From NCBI RefSeq assembly GCF_047276495.1, contig NZ_CP178543.1, positions 6,510,001-6,574,000 of the forward strand: a stretch of DNA of 64,000 nucleotides. The letters are read 5' to 3'. Source of the DNA: Capilliphycus salinus. GTDB taxonomy: Bacteria > Cyanobacteriota > Cyanobacteriia > Cyanobacteriales > Microcoleaceae. The notes below the pieces were generated by a model that saw only the letters and a program-made list of their open reading frames with translations, was not told the origin of the DNA and did not search any database. The first letter of the stretch is position 1, and every line of letters starts with the position of its first letter. The position numbers were made by a program, and so were the translations under genes. Shown here piece after piece: positions 35,988 to 44,261 of the stretch.

Positions 35988-37253
35988 ATGATACTCAATT
36001 ACACCTACCGACTGTACCCAGACGCAAAGCAAATTGAATCCCTCAATGAGTGGTTAGAGACTTGTCGAGTTTCTTACAATTATGCTTTACGAGAACTCAA
36101 AGATTGGATATCTTCGAGAAAGTGTCCAATTGATAGGTGTAGCTTAGAGTCTGAGTATATTATGGCAGCAGACTACCCATTCCCTAGCTACCATTATCAG
36201 CAAAATGTACTGCCAAAAGCCAAGAAACAATTTCCAAGGCTCAAATTGGTTCCTTCTCAGGTGTTGCAAACCAACATAAGAAGATTACATGACGCATGGG
36301 ACTTTTTTCAGAAAAGAGGGTATGGCTTTCCAAGGTTCAAAAAAGTAGGCCAAATGAAGTCTATTCTTTTCCCTCAGTTCAAAAGCAATCCCCTAACAGG
36401 GTGGCAAATACAATTACCCAAGTTAGGAAAAGTTCAGATCAACTTGCATCGACCTATCCCAAATGGGTTTATTATCAAGCAAGTTAGGGTAGTTAAAAAG
36501 GCTATGGGATGGTTCGCTGTCATTGCCATTGAATCTGATGTCTTAATTCCAGAAACCAGTCCACATGGACATTGTATTGGGTTAGATGTTGGACTTCTCT
36601 CATATTGTGCTACAAGTGAGAATTTTGTAGAACCAGGACGCAAATTCTTCAAAACCGAACACCGTCGGCTGAAAGTGCTACAACGTCGGTTATCAAGAAA
36701 ACAAAGACGTTCTAAGAATTACGAAAAAGCTAGAAAACGGGTAGAGAAACAACATAACCATATTGCGTTCAAGCGCAAAGATTACCAATATAAACTTTGC
36801 CATAAATTATGCAACATGGCAGATACCATCTTCGTCGAAGACATTGATTTTCGGATTATGGCTAAAGGCTTTTTAGGTAAACATTCTCTAGATGCTGCTT
36901 TTGGGCAGTTCCGAAGTATCCTTAAATCTGTTGGTAAAAAGAGGGGAGTCTTTGTTGGAGAAGTTGATAGCAGAGGGACATCACAAGTCTGTCCTAACTG
37001 TCGAACAACCGTCCGAAAAGAACTCAAAGATAGGTATCATGTTTGCCATGAGTGCGGTTATGGTCTTGATATACCCGTTGATAGAGACGTAGCAGCAGCC
37101 CAAGAGTTATGCAACAGAGGAATAGAAACGTATCGGGGGACTCCCGAAAAGCAAGAAATTGGCTCTCAAGTCGATCTGTCGGGGAACTTTGTTCTAGATA
37201 AGTGGCGTAGGGGAGCAATGCCCAATTGTAAAGTTGGGAAGCCCGCATCGTAA
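35988..37253 (+). CDS. tnpB: TnpB, RNA-guided nuclease of an IS200/IS605-IS1341 element
   Basis: A 421-aa OrfB/TnpB protein. The N-terminal helix-turn-helix/WED region begins MILNYTYRLYPDAKQIESLN. The RuvC-like acid residues are Asp in GLDVGLLSY (about 201), Glu in FVEDIDFRIM (about 283) and Asp in VDRDVAAAQ (about 366). The zinc finger is CPNC...CHEC (about 336-357). All catalytic residues are present, so it may be active. No tnpA is nearby, so it would need a helper or be a domesticated remnant. TnpB cuts DNA with an omega RNA encoded at the element's 3' end. Confidence 0.93.
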   Translation: MILNYTYRLYPDAKQIESLNEWLETCRVSYNYALRELKDWISSRKCPIDRCSLESEYIMAADYPFPSYHYQQNVLPKAKKQFPRLKLVPSQVLQTNIRRLHDAWDFFQKRGYGFPRFKKVGQMKSILFPQFKSNPLTGWQIQLPKLGKVQINLHRPIPNGFIIKQVRVVKKAMGWFAVIAIESDVLIPETSPHGHCIGLDVGLLSYCATSENFVEPGRKFFKTEHRRLKVLQRRLSRKQRRSKNYEKARKRVEKQHNHIAFKRKDYQYKLCHKLCNMADTIFVEDIDFRIMAKGFLGKHSLDAAFGQFRSILKSVGKKRGVFVGEVDSRGTSQVCPNCRTTVRKELKDRYHVCHECGYGLDIPVDRDVAAAQELCNRGIETYRGTPEKQEIGSQVDLSGNFVLDKWRRGAMPNCKVGKPAS

Positions 37254-37290
37254 TCTTCGATTCGATGACGGGAGAATGTCACAATCGATA
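37215..37290 (+). ncRNA. Predicted omega RNA scaffold at the end of tnpB
   Basis: Two hairpins overlap the tnpB stop: CCCAA/TTGGG at 37221-37238, and CCCGCATCG with CGATGACGGG (one bulged A) at 37242-37272. TnpB guide RNAs typically overlap the 3' end of the gene and run into the flank, which becomes the guide. The right end of the element is probably near 37280-37290, and this boundary is inferred. Confidence 0.5.
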
Positions 37291-37315
37291 AGTGGTGCTT
37301 TGACGAAAAGCAGGA

Positions 37316-38218
37316 GTGAAGCTGTTGAATAACGCAAGTTTGCCCGAAAACACACAACCCGTCTCCGAAATGGTTGTAGAGGATATCCCCGAGGCCATTC
37401 GAGATCCTCACGAAACCCAACCCGCAGCCAAAGGTTCGCAACGAAAGTGGCCATTTTGGAAATTATTCGGACTCGGTATCGCCGCCTTTGGTTTGGCCAT
37501 ATTCCTCAATTCTCAATTTGGCCTCCTGCTTCGACAGAAACCAACCCCCGCAGCCCAAGAAACCCCAAGCGTTGTTTCCAGTCAACCGCCATCCTCTCCC
37601 AACGCTACAGCCAACCTTGAAAACAACCCTTCAACCCCAACAGCAAATTCCACCGAAGACCCCTCAGAAAACCTACTCGGACATCTCCCCTACGAAGAAG
37701 CCTCACCAGACCAACTGCAAAGCATCACGGCAGATGGTAGCATCAAACTGCGTATTGCAGCCGCTCAAGCTTATCTAGAAATGGCAGAAGCCGCCCGTCG
37801 GGATAATATACGCTTGGTGCCGATATCGGGATTTCGGACCATTACCGATCAAGAATATCTGTTTTTTGAAGTCAAAGCCCAACGGGGCCAAAATGCCAGC
37901 AAACGCGCCGAAGTCAGCGCCCCTCCCGGTTATAGCGAACATCATACCGGTTATGCGATTGATATCGGAGATGCAGATTATCCCGATACCCATTTAGAAG
38001 TCACTTTTGAAAAAACAACAGCTTTCCAGTGGCTCTCCGAGAATGCAGCTTTTTACAGTTTTGAGTTATCCTTTCCTCAAGACAATCCTCAAGGGGTGAG
38101 TTATGAACCCTGGCACTGGCGTTATGTTGGCGATCGCCATAGTCTAGAAACGTTTTATAAGGCTCAGTCCCTGCCGGAAAATTCGGACGATATCCCCGAA
38201 GCCGAGATCGAACCCTAA
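37316..38218 (+). CDS. VanY-type D-alanyl-D-alanine carboxypeptidase
   Basis: Peptidoglycan carboxypeptidase (M15B), about 300 aa. A membrane anchor at about 45-70 (FGLGIAAFGLAIFLN) leads to a Pro/Ser/Asn linker and then the zinc domain: SGFRTITDQEYLF (about 164), SEHHTGYAIDIGD (about 205-217) and EPWHWRYVGD (about 265). Translation is drawn from a GTG at 37316 whose AGGAG is too close. TTG at 37324 is another possibility, and ATG at 37370 is also possible. It begins about 60 bases after tnpB, so the element may have replaced its original promoter. Confidence 0.85.
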   Translation: MKLLNNASLPENTQPVSEMVVEDIPEAIRDPHETQPAAKGSQRKWPFWKLFGLGIAAFGLAIFLNSQFGLLLRQKPTPAAQETPSVVSSQPPSSPNATANLENNPSTPTANSTEDPSENLLGHLPYEEASPDQLQSITADGSIKLRIAAAQAYLEMAEAARRDNIRLVPISGFRTITDQEYLFFEVKAQRGQNASKRAEVSAPPGYSEHHTGYAIDIGDADYPDTHLEVTFEKTTAFQWLSENAAFYSFELSFPQDNPQGVSYEPWHWRYVGDRHSLETFYKAQSLPENSDDIPEAEIEP

Positions 38219-38224
38219 TCTGTT

Positions 38225-38914
38225 ATGAACCAAACCGCGCTTAATTTAATAGCCATCAGCATTTTTACCATCACCATGTCCGCCCTGCTTGGGCCACTTG
38301 TTCATTTATCCCCGGTCATTCCCGCAGGTTTGGCTTTTTCCCTGCTGGTTTTGGGGACAATCGATACTTTGGCCCTCAGTGGTCAGGGTTCAACCGTTTT
38401 AATCGAAAGTATAGAAGGAATTTCCCCCGAAAAACGCGCGCGCATTGTCCGCCACGAGGCGGGTCACTTTTTGGTGGCCTATTTAATGGAAATTCCCGTC
38501 ACCGGTTACGCCCTCAACGCTTGGGAAGCCTGGAGACAGGGACAGATGGCCCAGGGCGGCGTGAGGTTTAACGATCGCGAGTTGGGGGGTCAACTGCAAA
38601 AAGGACAGCTTTCAGCGCAATTAATTGACCGCTACTGTACGGTTTGGATGGCGGGTATCGCCGCCGAAAACCTGGCCTATGAGAAAGCAGAAGGGGGCTT
38701 GGAAGACCGGGGCAAAATTCGGGCGGTGTGGGCGCAACTGAGACGTCCCCCATCGGAAGCCACCCTCAAGGAACGCTGGGCCACCCTACAAGCTCAAACC
38801 TTAATCGAACAAAACCAACAAGCCTACGAAGCGTTAGTCGAAGCGATGGAACAACGCATTTCCGTTGAAGAATGCTATCAAATCCTTGAGAAAAGCTTAA
38901 AAATTACCGCTTAG
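38225..38914 (+). CDS. Stand-alone M41 (FtsH-type) membrane protease domain
   Basis: A 229-aa protein with two N-terminal hydrophobic segments (about 5-22 and 28-48) and an FtsH-like peptidase core. The zinc motif HEAGH is at about 77-81, followed by LMEIPVTGYALN and the acidic GGLEDRGKI near 160, which matches the third metal ligand. There is no AAA ATPase domain. Conserved in cyanobacteria, with role unknown. It starts seven bases after the VanY-type gene, so the two are likely one operon. Confidence 0.8.
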   Translation: MNQTALNLIAISIFTITMSALLGPLVHLSPVIPAGLAFSLLVLGTIDTLALSGQGSTVLIESIEGISPEKRARIVRHEAGHFLVAYLMEIPVTGYALNAWEAWRQGQMAQGGVRFNDRELGGQLQKGQLSAQLIDRYCTVWMAGIAAENLAYEKAEGGLEDRGKIRAVWAQLRRPPSEATLKERWATLQAQTLIEQNQQAYEALVEAMEQRISVEECYQILEKSLKITA

Positions 38915-39131
38915 AGAAGGCTGGACTGCCCATTTTTTCGTGAAAATTGCCGTGATTTTCTCTCATGTTGAGGAATTACGGTCAATTGATCCTTCAAATG
39001 GTGACAGTATTGACTAAATGGTTTTCCCCAGGCGCGATAAATTTATCAACGTGATGCCTAAATTAGCAATCAGTCAGTGGACAACCCTTACCTCTAATGG
39101 TCTGGGAAGGGATATTTAACGGGAGAATCCA

Positions 39132-39506
39132 ATGACTATGACTATGACGTTCGATGACATTTATCGCTATTTCCAAAGCCCTCCGCCCATTTATCTCAAT
39201 AAAGAGTTGGCGGTCTGCTATATCTTATCTGTGGTCTTGAACGGAGATTCCTACGGAACCGAGTTGATTGACCGACTCGAAGAGGAATATTCCATCTACA
39301 GACTTTCGGATACGGTGCTTTATAGTGCTTTGAAGTTTCTCGAAGCACAAGGTAGCATTACCGGCTATTGGAAGAAGGTAGAAGGACGGGGACGCCCTCG
39401 CAGAATGTACCAGCTTACCTCGGAATTTCGTAACAAAGCTCAAGAGTTGGCTCGTCTTTGGTACGAATATGCTCAAGAGTATGCGGGAGAACGCCAACTT
39501 GTGTAA
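39132..39506 (+). CDS. PadR family transcriptional regulator
   Basis: A 124-aa winged-helix regulator. The N-terminus (FDDIYRYFQSPPPIYLNKEL) is cyanobacterium-specific, followed by the helix-turn-helix LNGDSYGTELIDRLEEEYSIY, YSALKFLEAQGSITGYWKKV and the wing with GRGRPRRMYQLT. The upstream region holds a perfect 12-bp palindrome GATAAATTTATC at 39036-39047. The next gene lies 45 bases downstream on the same strand. Confidence 0.9.
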   Translation: MTMTMTFDDIYRYFQSPPPIYLNKELAVCYILSVVLNGDSYGTELIDRLEEEYSIYRLSDTVLYSALKFLEAQGSITGYWKKVEGRGRPRRMYQLTSEFRNKAQELARLWYEYAQEYAGERQLV

Positions 39507-39551
39507 AGTATTCTCAGGAAAACTTCACTCAAGCTGTCTGCATTGCCATCC

Positions 39552-40094
39552 ATGACTGTTCCTGTCTTACCTTCTACCTTCGTGCTAACTGCACTTTTAG
39601 CGATCGGTTTGTTTTTCTTTATTAAGGCTTCTGTTAAAGATCGCACTCAACAAGAAAAACTGATTGCTCAACAAGAGGCTGAGTCCTTGTTGACTCAGCT
39701 TCAAGCTTACTTTAGTTCTCGCGCTTATCGCGTGGCACATACGAACCCGGCGGAAAACCAAATCACCTATGAAGGGCTTGTTCGTCCGAGTTTGTTTCTG
39801 GCAATTTTTTTAACTTTGCTCACCGCTGTGGGATTATTGTGTTTGGCCCTGGTTCTCTCCATGCTCGTTGAAAATAACGGTCAATGGTTTCTCGGGCTGG
39901 TGATTCTTTCTCCCTTAACGGGTCTATTTTATTGGCAACGAGCTAGACGCATAGAGCAGGTGTCCCTGAAGCTCGAAGCTGCTATTGACTCCGTTACTCA
40001 ACCCCAGAGTATTATTACCGTAAGAGGGCATCGAGATGAACTCGCCACCTTAAAACAGTCTCTCGGGTTGAAATCATTGGACTCAACACACTAA
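39552..40094 (+). CDS. CCB-type cytochrome b6 cofactor assembly protein
   Basis: A 180-aa membrane protein with three hydrophobic segments (FVLTALLAIGLFFFIKASV at about 8-26, and two in 78-130). The motif FFIKASVKDRTQ is the hallmark of the cyanobacterial proteins annotated as cofactor assembly of complex C subunit B, related to CCB2/CCB4 of algae and plants. These attach the extra haem to cytochrome b6. I rely on family memory for this. An in-frame TTG at 39543 precedes the ATG at 39552. Confidence 0.75.
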   Translation: MTVPVLPSTFVLTALLAIGLFFFIKASVKDRTQQEKLIAQQEAESLLTQLQAYFSSRAYRVAHTNPAENQITYEGLVRPSLFLAIFLTLLTAVGLLCLALVLSMLVENNGQWFLGLVILSPLTGLFYWQRARRIEQVSLKLEAAIDSVTQPQSIITVRGHRDELATLKQSLGLKSLDSTH

Positions 40095-40338
40095 GCGTGA
40101 GTGGGCTTCGCAGCCAGAGAGAATCATTACACTGGAGGAGACAGAAGTTCTCACTCCTCAAAATTCCGGCTAAATGTAAAATCGGTTCGCTAGAGAGTTA
40201 TAATAAAATCTTCCTCATCTAGACCCGATCACGATTTGAGCCGACTTCTGCCAAATCAACATCAACTCCGGGAAAGTTGCTGTTACCATATGCTCAAAGT
40301 TAGACAAAAAAAAACAATGTTGCCAACAACACCAAAGC

Positions 40339-40647
40339 CTAAACTCGAGCCGGAGTCGCCGGGGTGCGATCTGCAATATGTTTTAAACTGGGAAACAGAA
40401 AATGATTTTCTTCGACATACTGAGCGCCGAACAATCCCTTTTCTGCCCAGAAGTACCGATCTGTGGTATGCTCGTTTCGCTTGACCAAAAGCAACGCCGG
40501 AGGAATGATACCCTCAGCATGAATAAACTTGCGGGCAGCTGTTACGGGCTTATCTTCTCCACTAGAAATGCTGTATTGAGGTACACATTCTAGAATTCGA
40601 CGGCCTTCTTGTCTGCGACGGCTCTTGCGCTTACGTCTTCTAGCCAA
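40339..40647 (-). CDS. DUF3155 conserved cyanobacterial protein
   Basis: A 102-aa protein with a very basic N-terminus (MARRRKRKSRRRQEGRRILE) and the conserved core TAARKFIHAEGIIPPALLLV and RYFWAEKGLFGAQYVEENHF. It is widely kept in cyanobacteria but its role is unknown, and the basic end suggests RNA or DNA binding. It is isolated, opposite to its neighbours. Confidence 0.88.
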   Translation of the reverse strand: MARRRKRKSRRRQEGRRILECVPQYSISSGEDKPVTAARKFIHAEGIIPPALLLVKRNEHTTDRYFWAEKGLFGAQYVEENHFLFPSLKHIADRTPATPARV

Positions 40648-41178
40648 CTTAACTTACCTCCTGTTTTTTGCAGACTTGTTGTAAATCTAGCTACCAAATC
40701 CGGTAGAAGTATATCGATTCTGCTTCAAAATTTCAATATCTTTTAACAGATCGATACAAAAAAACCTTGCAATAAAGCAAAAGCAGTGCTAGTACAACCC
40801 ATCATAACCCATCCCTCCGGTAGATAGAAAGAGTATCGGGCCATTTTTTCTGGAAAAATTTCGGTCTCAGGTCTTCGGTCTCAGGAGATGGGGGAGATGG
40901 GGGAGAAACTGTTTACTGTAAACTCTTATCACTGGTGACTGGTGACTGGTGAGGCAGTGCTGACTTGGCGGAATAGTCGCGAAGCAACGGACGTTCCCGA
41001 AGGGTAATGAGTGACTGTAAAACCTATTCCCCATCTTGATAAAATGCACTAAAATGCAAGATAAGCTTGCAAAATTTACCCTGATTGCGGCAAAAATGAT
41101 TGCTCCCCCACTTTTGACCGACTCAAAAAGCCAAAAGCGGAGATTGCTCATTGAAAAATCAAAAGCTCCTGTTTGCCC
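40648..41178. other. Intergenic region with short repeats
   Basis: No gene is supported in these 531 bases. 40882-40908 holds GATGGGGGA repeats, and 40930-40954 holds three GGTGACT heptamers. The rest is AT-rich and probably contains the promoters of DUF3155 (minus) and the histidine kinase (plus). Confidence 0.6.
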
Positions 41179-42597
41179 ATGCCCACCAGTTCCGAGTTTG
41201 TTACACTCTGCCAAGCTCAAGTCTCCCTCGTTGCCAGTTTGGGAGCGTCTTTGAGTATTGTCTACTTGGCTGAAGACTGGGTTGATGGTGGCAGCCGAAA
41301 ATTGATCCCCGTCGCGGCTTATCCCGAGACGAGCAAAGAATGGCAAGAAAGTCAAGCTTTAATGCCCTCAGGTGTAGATGCAAAAGAGAGTTTACTCCCC
41401 CGTCCGCGTTTGCTGTCCGGGACTTCCTCAAACCGATCGAACAGTATCCCTCTGGTCGAGATAGAATCAGAGAAAGATTTTTTTGAGGTCCCTTCCTCTA
41501 AACCCCCTCCAGAAGAACAACAACCCGTAGAACAGCGTCAATTTGTATTGCCCCTGATGCGTGATGGAGCCATAATGGGGTTTTTAGTCACGAGCCGAGA
41601 AGACCGACCTTGGACACCCCAAGAACAGCATCAGATTCAAGCGATCGCCCACACCTTGACTACAGCCTGTATTTTAGATCGACGGTCAGAGTGGTTTCAG
41701 CAACAATTTACACAGCAGCAACAATTACAAGCCGAACAACACGACACCCTACACAGTCTCATGCACCAGCTAAAAAGTCCCTTAACAGCGGTGCGAACCT
41801 TTGGAAAACTGTTGCTCAAACGCCTGTTACCCGAAGATAAAAACCATAAAATAGCAGACGGCATTGTGCGAGAAACCGATCGCCTCAAAGAACTCCTACA
41901 ACAAGTCGATCGAACCCTCGCCCTCAACGAAGAACAGATGCGCCTCCCGGCGGCAATAGATCCCAATATCATCCCCAGTCCCGACACGATCGCCCCCTCA
42001 GACAGCTATCTCAAAGGAGAAACCTCGGGGAACCCTCGGACAACCACCCAAGCCTTACTCCCGGCTTCACAAGCGATAGCTGCCACTTCCATCAAAGCCG
42101 TTGTTGACCCCTTAATTGTTTCGGCCCAAGCGATCGCCGAAGAACGTCACCTACGCACGATCGCCGAAATTCCCCCCCAACTTCCCCTCGTACAAGCCAA
42201 TTCTAAAGCCTTGCGGGAAGTTTTGAGCAATATCATCGATAATGCCCTAAAATACACCCCAGAACAGGGCTGCATCTACATTCGAGTTCGTCCCCCGATC
42301 GATAACAATCAGCCCACCGATCAACTCGCGATCGCCATCAGTGACACCGGGCCAGGTATTCCCCAAGAAGACTTAGAACATTTATTCCAACGGGGATATC
42401 GGGGCATTCAAGCCGAGAGTAACATACCCGGAACCGGCTTGGGACTGGCGATCGCCCAAGACTTAATCGCCGAAATGCAGGGAAGAATAGAAGTATTTTC
42501 TCCCGTCAACTCCGAGTGGATACCCCCGAACAATTCTTTGTGTTCTCGTCTCGGTCAAGGAACAACTTTTATTGTTTGGTTAAAACTCTGGGGTTGA
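41179..42597 (+). CDS. Sensor histidine kinase with GAF-like N-terminus
   Basis: A 472-aa soluble kinase. Residues about 1-165 look like a GAF-type sensor (FVTLCQAQVSLVASLGASLS, PLMRDGAIMGFLVTSRED). The phosphoacceptor is in LMHQLKSPLTAVRTFGKLL (His near 193). The ATP-binding domain shows the N box (SNIIDNALKYTP near 352), GPGIPQEDLEHLFQRGYRG and GTGLGLAIAQDLI. No response regulator is next to it. The ATG at 41179 is preferred to a TTG at 41173. Confidence 0.9.
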   Translation: MPTSSEFVTLCQAQVSLVASLGASLSIVYLAEDWVDGGSRKLIPVAAYPETSKEWQESQALMPSGVDAKESLLPRPRLLSGTSSNRSNSIPLVEIESEKDFFEVPSSKPPPEEQQPVEQRQFVLPLMRDGAIMGFLVTSREDRPWTPQEQHQIQAIAHTLTTACILDRRSEWFQQQFTQQQQLQAEQHDTLHSLMHQLKSPLTAVRTFGKLLLKRLLPEDKNHKIADGIVRETDRLKELLQQVDRTLALNEEQMRLPAAIDPNIIPSPDTIAPSDSYLKGETSGNPRTTTQALLPASQAIAATSIKAVVDPLIVSAQAIAEERHLRTIAEIPPQLPLVQANSKALREVLSNIIDNALKYTPEQGCIYIRVRPPIDNNQPTDQLAIAISDTGPGIPQEDLEHLFQRGYRGIQAESNIPGTGLGLAIAQDLIAEMQGRIEVFSPVNSEWIPPNNSLCSRLGQGTTFIVWLKLWG

Positions 42598-42889
42598 TCC
42601 CCCCCTTTTGACCTGGAAGCAGATCTCGTATAATGCAACTCGCACCGTTGGAAAAATCAGTCACCAAATTTACCCAAATTTATCCTGAAATTGACTTTTG
42701 AACTGATAATTGATCATTAATCAAGAAAAACTCAGCTTGAAAGCCAATCCGATCGAGGATACAAGAGAACCCATTTTCTAACGAATCAATCCGAAGGATT
42801 TTCAAGCGATGTCACGGTCAATTTTAATGGTGAATTATTAATATTGATCCGACAAAATCTCCCAAACTCCAATTCAAAATATACCCTCC

Positions 42890-43504
42890 ATGATGAATAC
42901 AAACGACCCCACTTTCACCAATCCCGACATCCCCCCAGTCAGCGAACCGACCCCGGTAAATAATAGCCCGATCTCCGATTCTTTAGTGCAGCGAGAAGAT
43001 ATAATGGCAAGGGCAGAAGATCGCCGCAATGTCTGTAGAATCTTAAGCCGAGCGCACGTTTTAGTTTCCATTCGTTGGTCAAATACTCACCTGTATATTG
43101 GGATTCCCAGTACCGTGTTTGCGGCTTTAGCGGGAGTACAAGCCATCTCAGAACTCAATCAAAATGGAAGCGACACCGGAAAAATTATTCAAATCATTCT
43201 GTCAATTTTAGTCGCCGGACTCGCCCCTTTACTCACCTTTTTAAATCCCAACGAAAGAGCAAATAACAATCTAAACGCTTCGAGAGTTTACGAACAACTT
43301 GCCGACCGCTACGATGCCTTTTTGCTAAGATGTCTGGTAGAAAGACGGAGTTTACAACAAGAACTCGATGAATTAGTCGAGTTAAATTTAGCGTATTCAG
43401 AAGAAAAGAAACCCCTTCCCCTGACACCCGAATGGGCGTTTCAACAAGCCAAATCTAATCAATTAATCGCCCCCCTAGCCAAAGAACACAAAAGTAAATC
43501 TTAG
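42890..43504 (+). CDS. DUF4231/SLATT-like two-helix membrane protein
   Basis: A 204-aa protein with an N-terminal Pro/Thr-rich tail, then two hydrophobic segments (YIGIPSTVFAALAGVQAIS at about 68-88 and IIQIILSILVAGLAPLLTFL at about 103-122) followed at once by NPNERANNNLNASRVYEQLA and a helical cytoplasmic domain. This is the DUF4231/SLATT layout. SLATT domains are predicted membrane effectors in several defence systems, though many stand-alone members have unknown roles. A second two-helix protein follows after 65 bases. Confidence 0.7.
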   Translation: MMNTNDPTFTNPDIPPVSEPTPVNNSPISDSLVQREDIMARAEDRRNVCRILSRAHVLVSIRWSNTHLYIGIPSTVFAALAGVQAISELNQNGSDTGKIIQIILSILVAGLAPLLTFLNPNERANNNLNASRVYEQLADRYDAFLLRCLVERRSLQQELDELVELNLAYSEEKKPLPLTPEWAFQQAKSNQLIAPLAKEHKSKS

Positions 43505-43569
43505 AAAAATCAAAAAGTGAGTTAAAATCAAACTAAGTTAACGCGCGGCCTACTTGTCGATAGTCTTCT

Positions 43570-44220
43570 ATGCGATCGGAACTTCAAGGCTTAGAAATCA
43601 CCAAAGGAGAATTAAAGCACCTCAGTGGTTTGGCGATGAATCAGGTTTATCGACCAGCAACGGGGCGAAAATTCCTCAAAGAAGGATGTAAAACCTTAAT
43701 TACATCCATCCTCATCTTAATGAGTTACGGCATTTTAACCGCCGTTTTTGAATACCATCACCCGTTGCTGATTGTGATTCATCTATTCGCCGCGATCGCC
43801 GTAATTCTAGACGATCTCTACAAAATTGCCATCAGTATAAGAAATCCCGACTTACTGCAAATCTTTAATGAAGTCGAGCGCTACAATGCCATTGTCGAGA
43901 GTTTAATCCTACACGATGAGTTAGAAGAAGCCGGAAATCTCGACGTCAAAATCTATCAGCGAGAACAAGTCTTAGCGGCGCTCAACTTAATTCGATCCGA
44001 TCTCGTGCGAGCCTTAAAAACCGAAAAAATCCGACGGAAACATCATAAATTTATCGCTGAAAATCAAGAACTCTTAGAAACAGATTTAAACAAATTAATC
44101 ATACCCTTCAACCGCGACAAAACCACAGAAGGCGGACGATTACTCAACGAGTCCCTACAACTGGCGAGTCGAGTACATCAAAAAGTTAAACAGTTACGAC
44201 AGAAACACTCAACCCGTTAA
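43570..44220 (+). CDS. Two-helix membrane protein of unknown function
   Basis: A 216-aa protein I do not recognise. Two hydrophobic segments (TLITSILILMSYGILTAVF and LLIVIHLFAAIAVILDDL) lie near residues 38-80, followed by a charged, probably coiled-coil C-terminus of about 130 residues ending VKQLRQKHSTR. Its architecture mirrors the DUF4231-like gene just upstream (65-bp gap), so they may work as a pair. The next gene starts about 40 bases later. Confidence 0.7.
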   Translation: MRSELQGLEITKGELKHLSGLAMNQVYRPATGRKFLKEGCKTLITSILILMSYGILTAVFEYHHPLLIVIHLFAAIAVILDDLYKIAISIRNPDLLQIFNEVERYNAIVESLILHDELEEAGNLDVKIYQREQVLAALNLIRSDLVRALKTEKIRRKHHKFIAENQELLETDLNKLIIPFNRDKTTEGGRLLNESLQLASRVHQKVKQLRQKHSTR

Positions 44221-44261
44221 ATGTTAGGCTGTTGTATAATGTACTCGACCAATCACAGCCG

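Noticed and set aside
35988..37253. A Cas12-type effector
   Set aside because: At 421 aa, with the typical TnpB zinc finger and no CRISPR array nearby, it is a transposon-encoded TnpB.
42608..42634. Promoter TTGACC-N15-TATAAT upstream of the DUF4231-like gene
   Set aside because: The spacing of 15 is short and the gap to the gene start is about 250 bases, so I did not list it as a feature.
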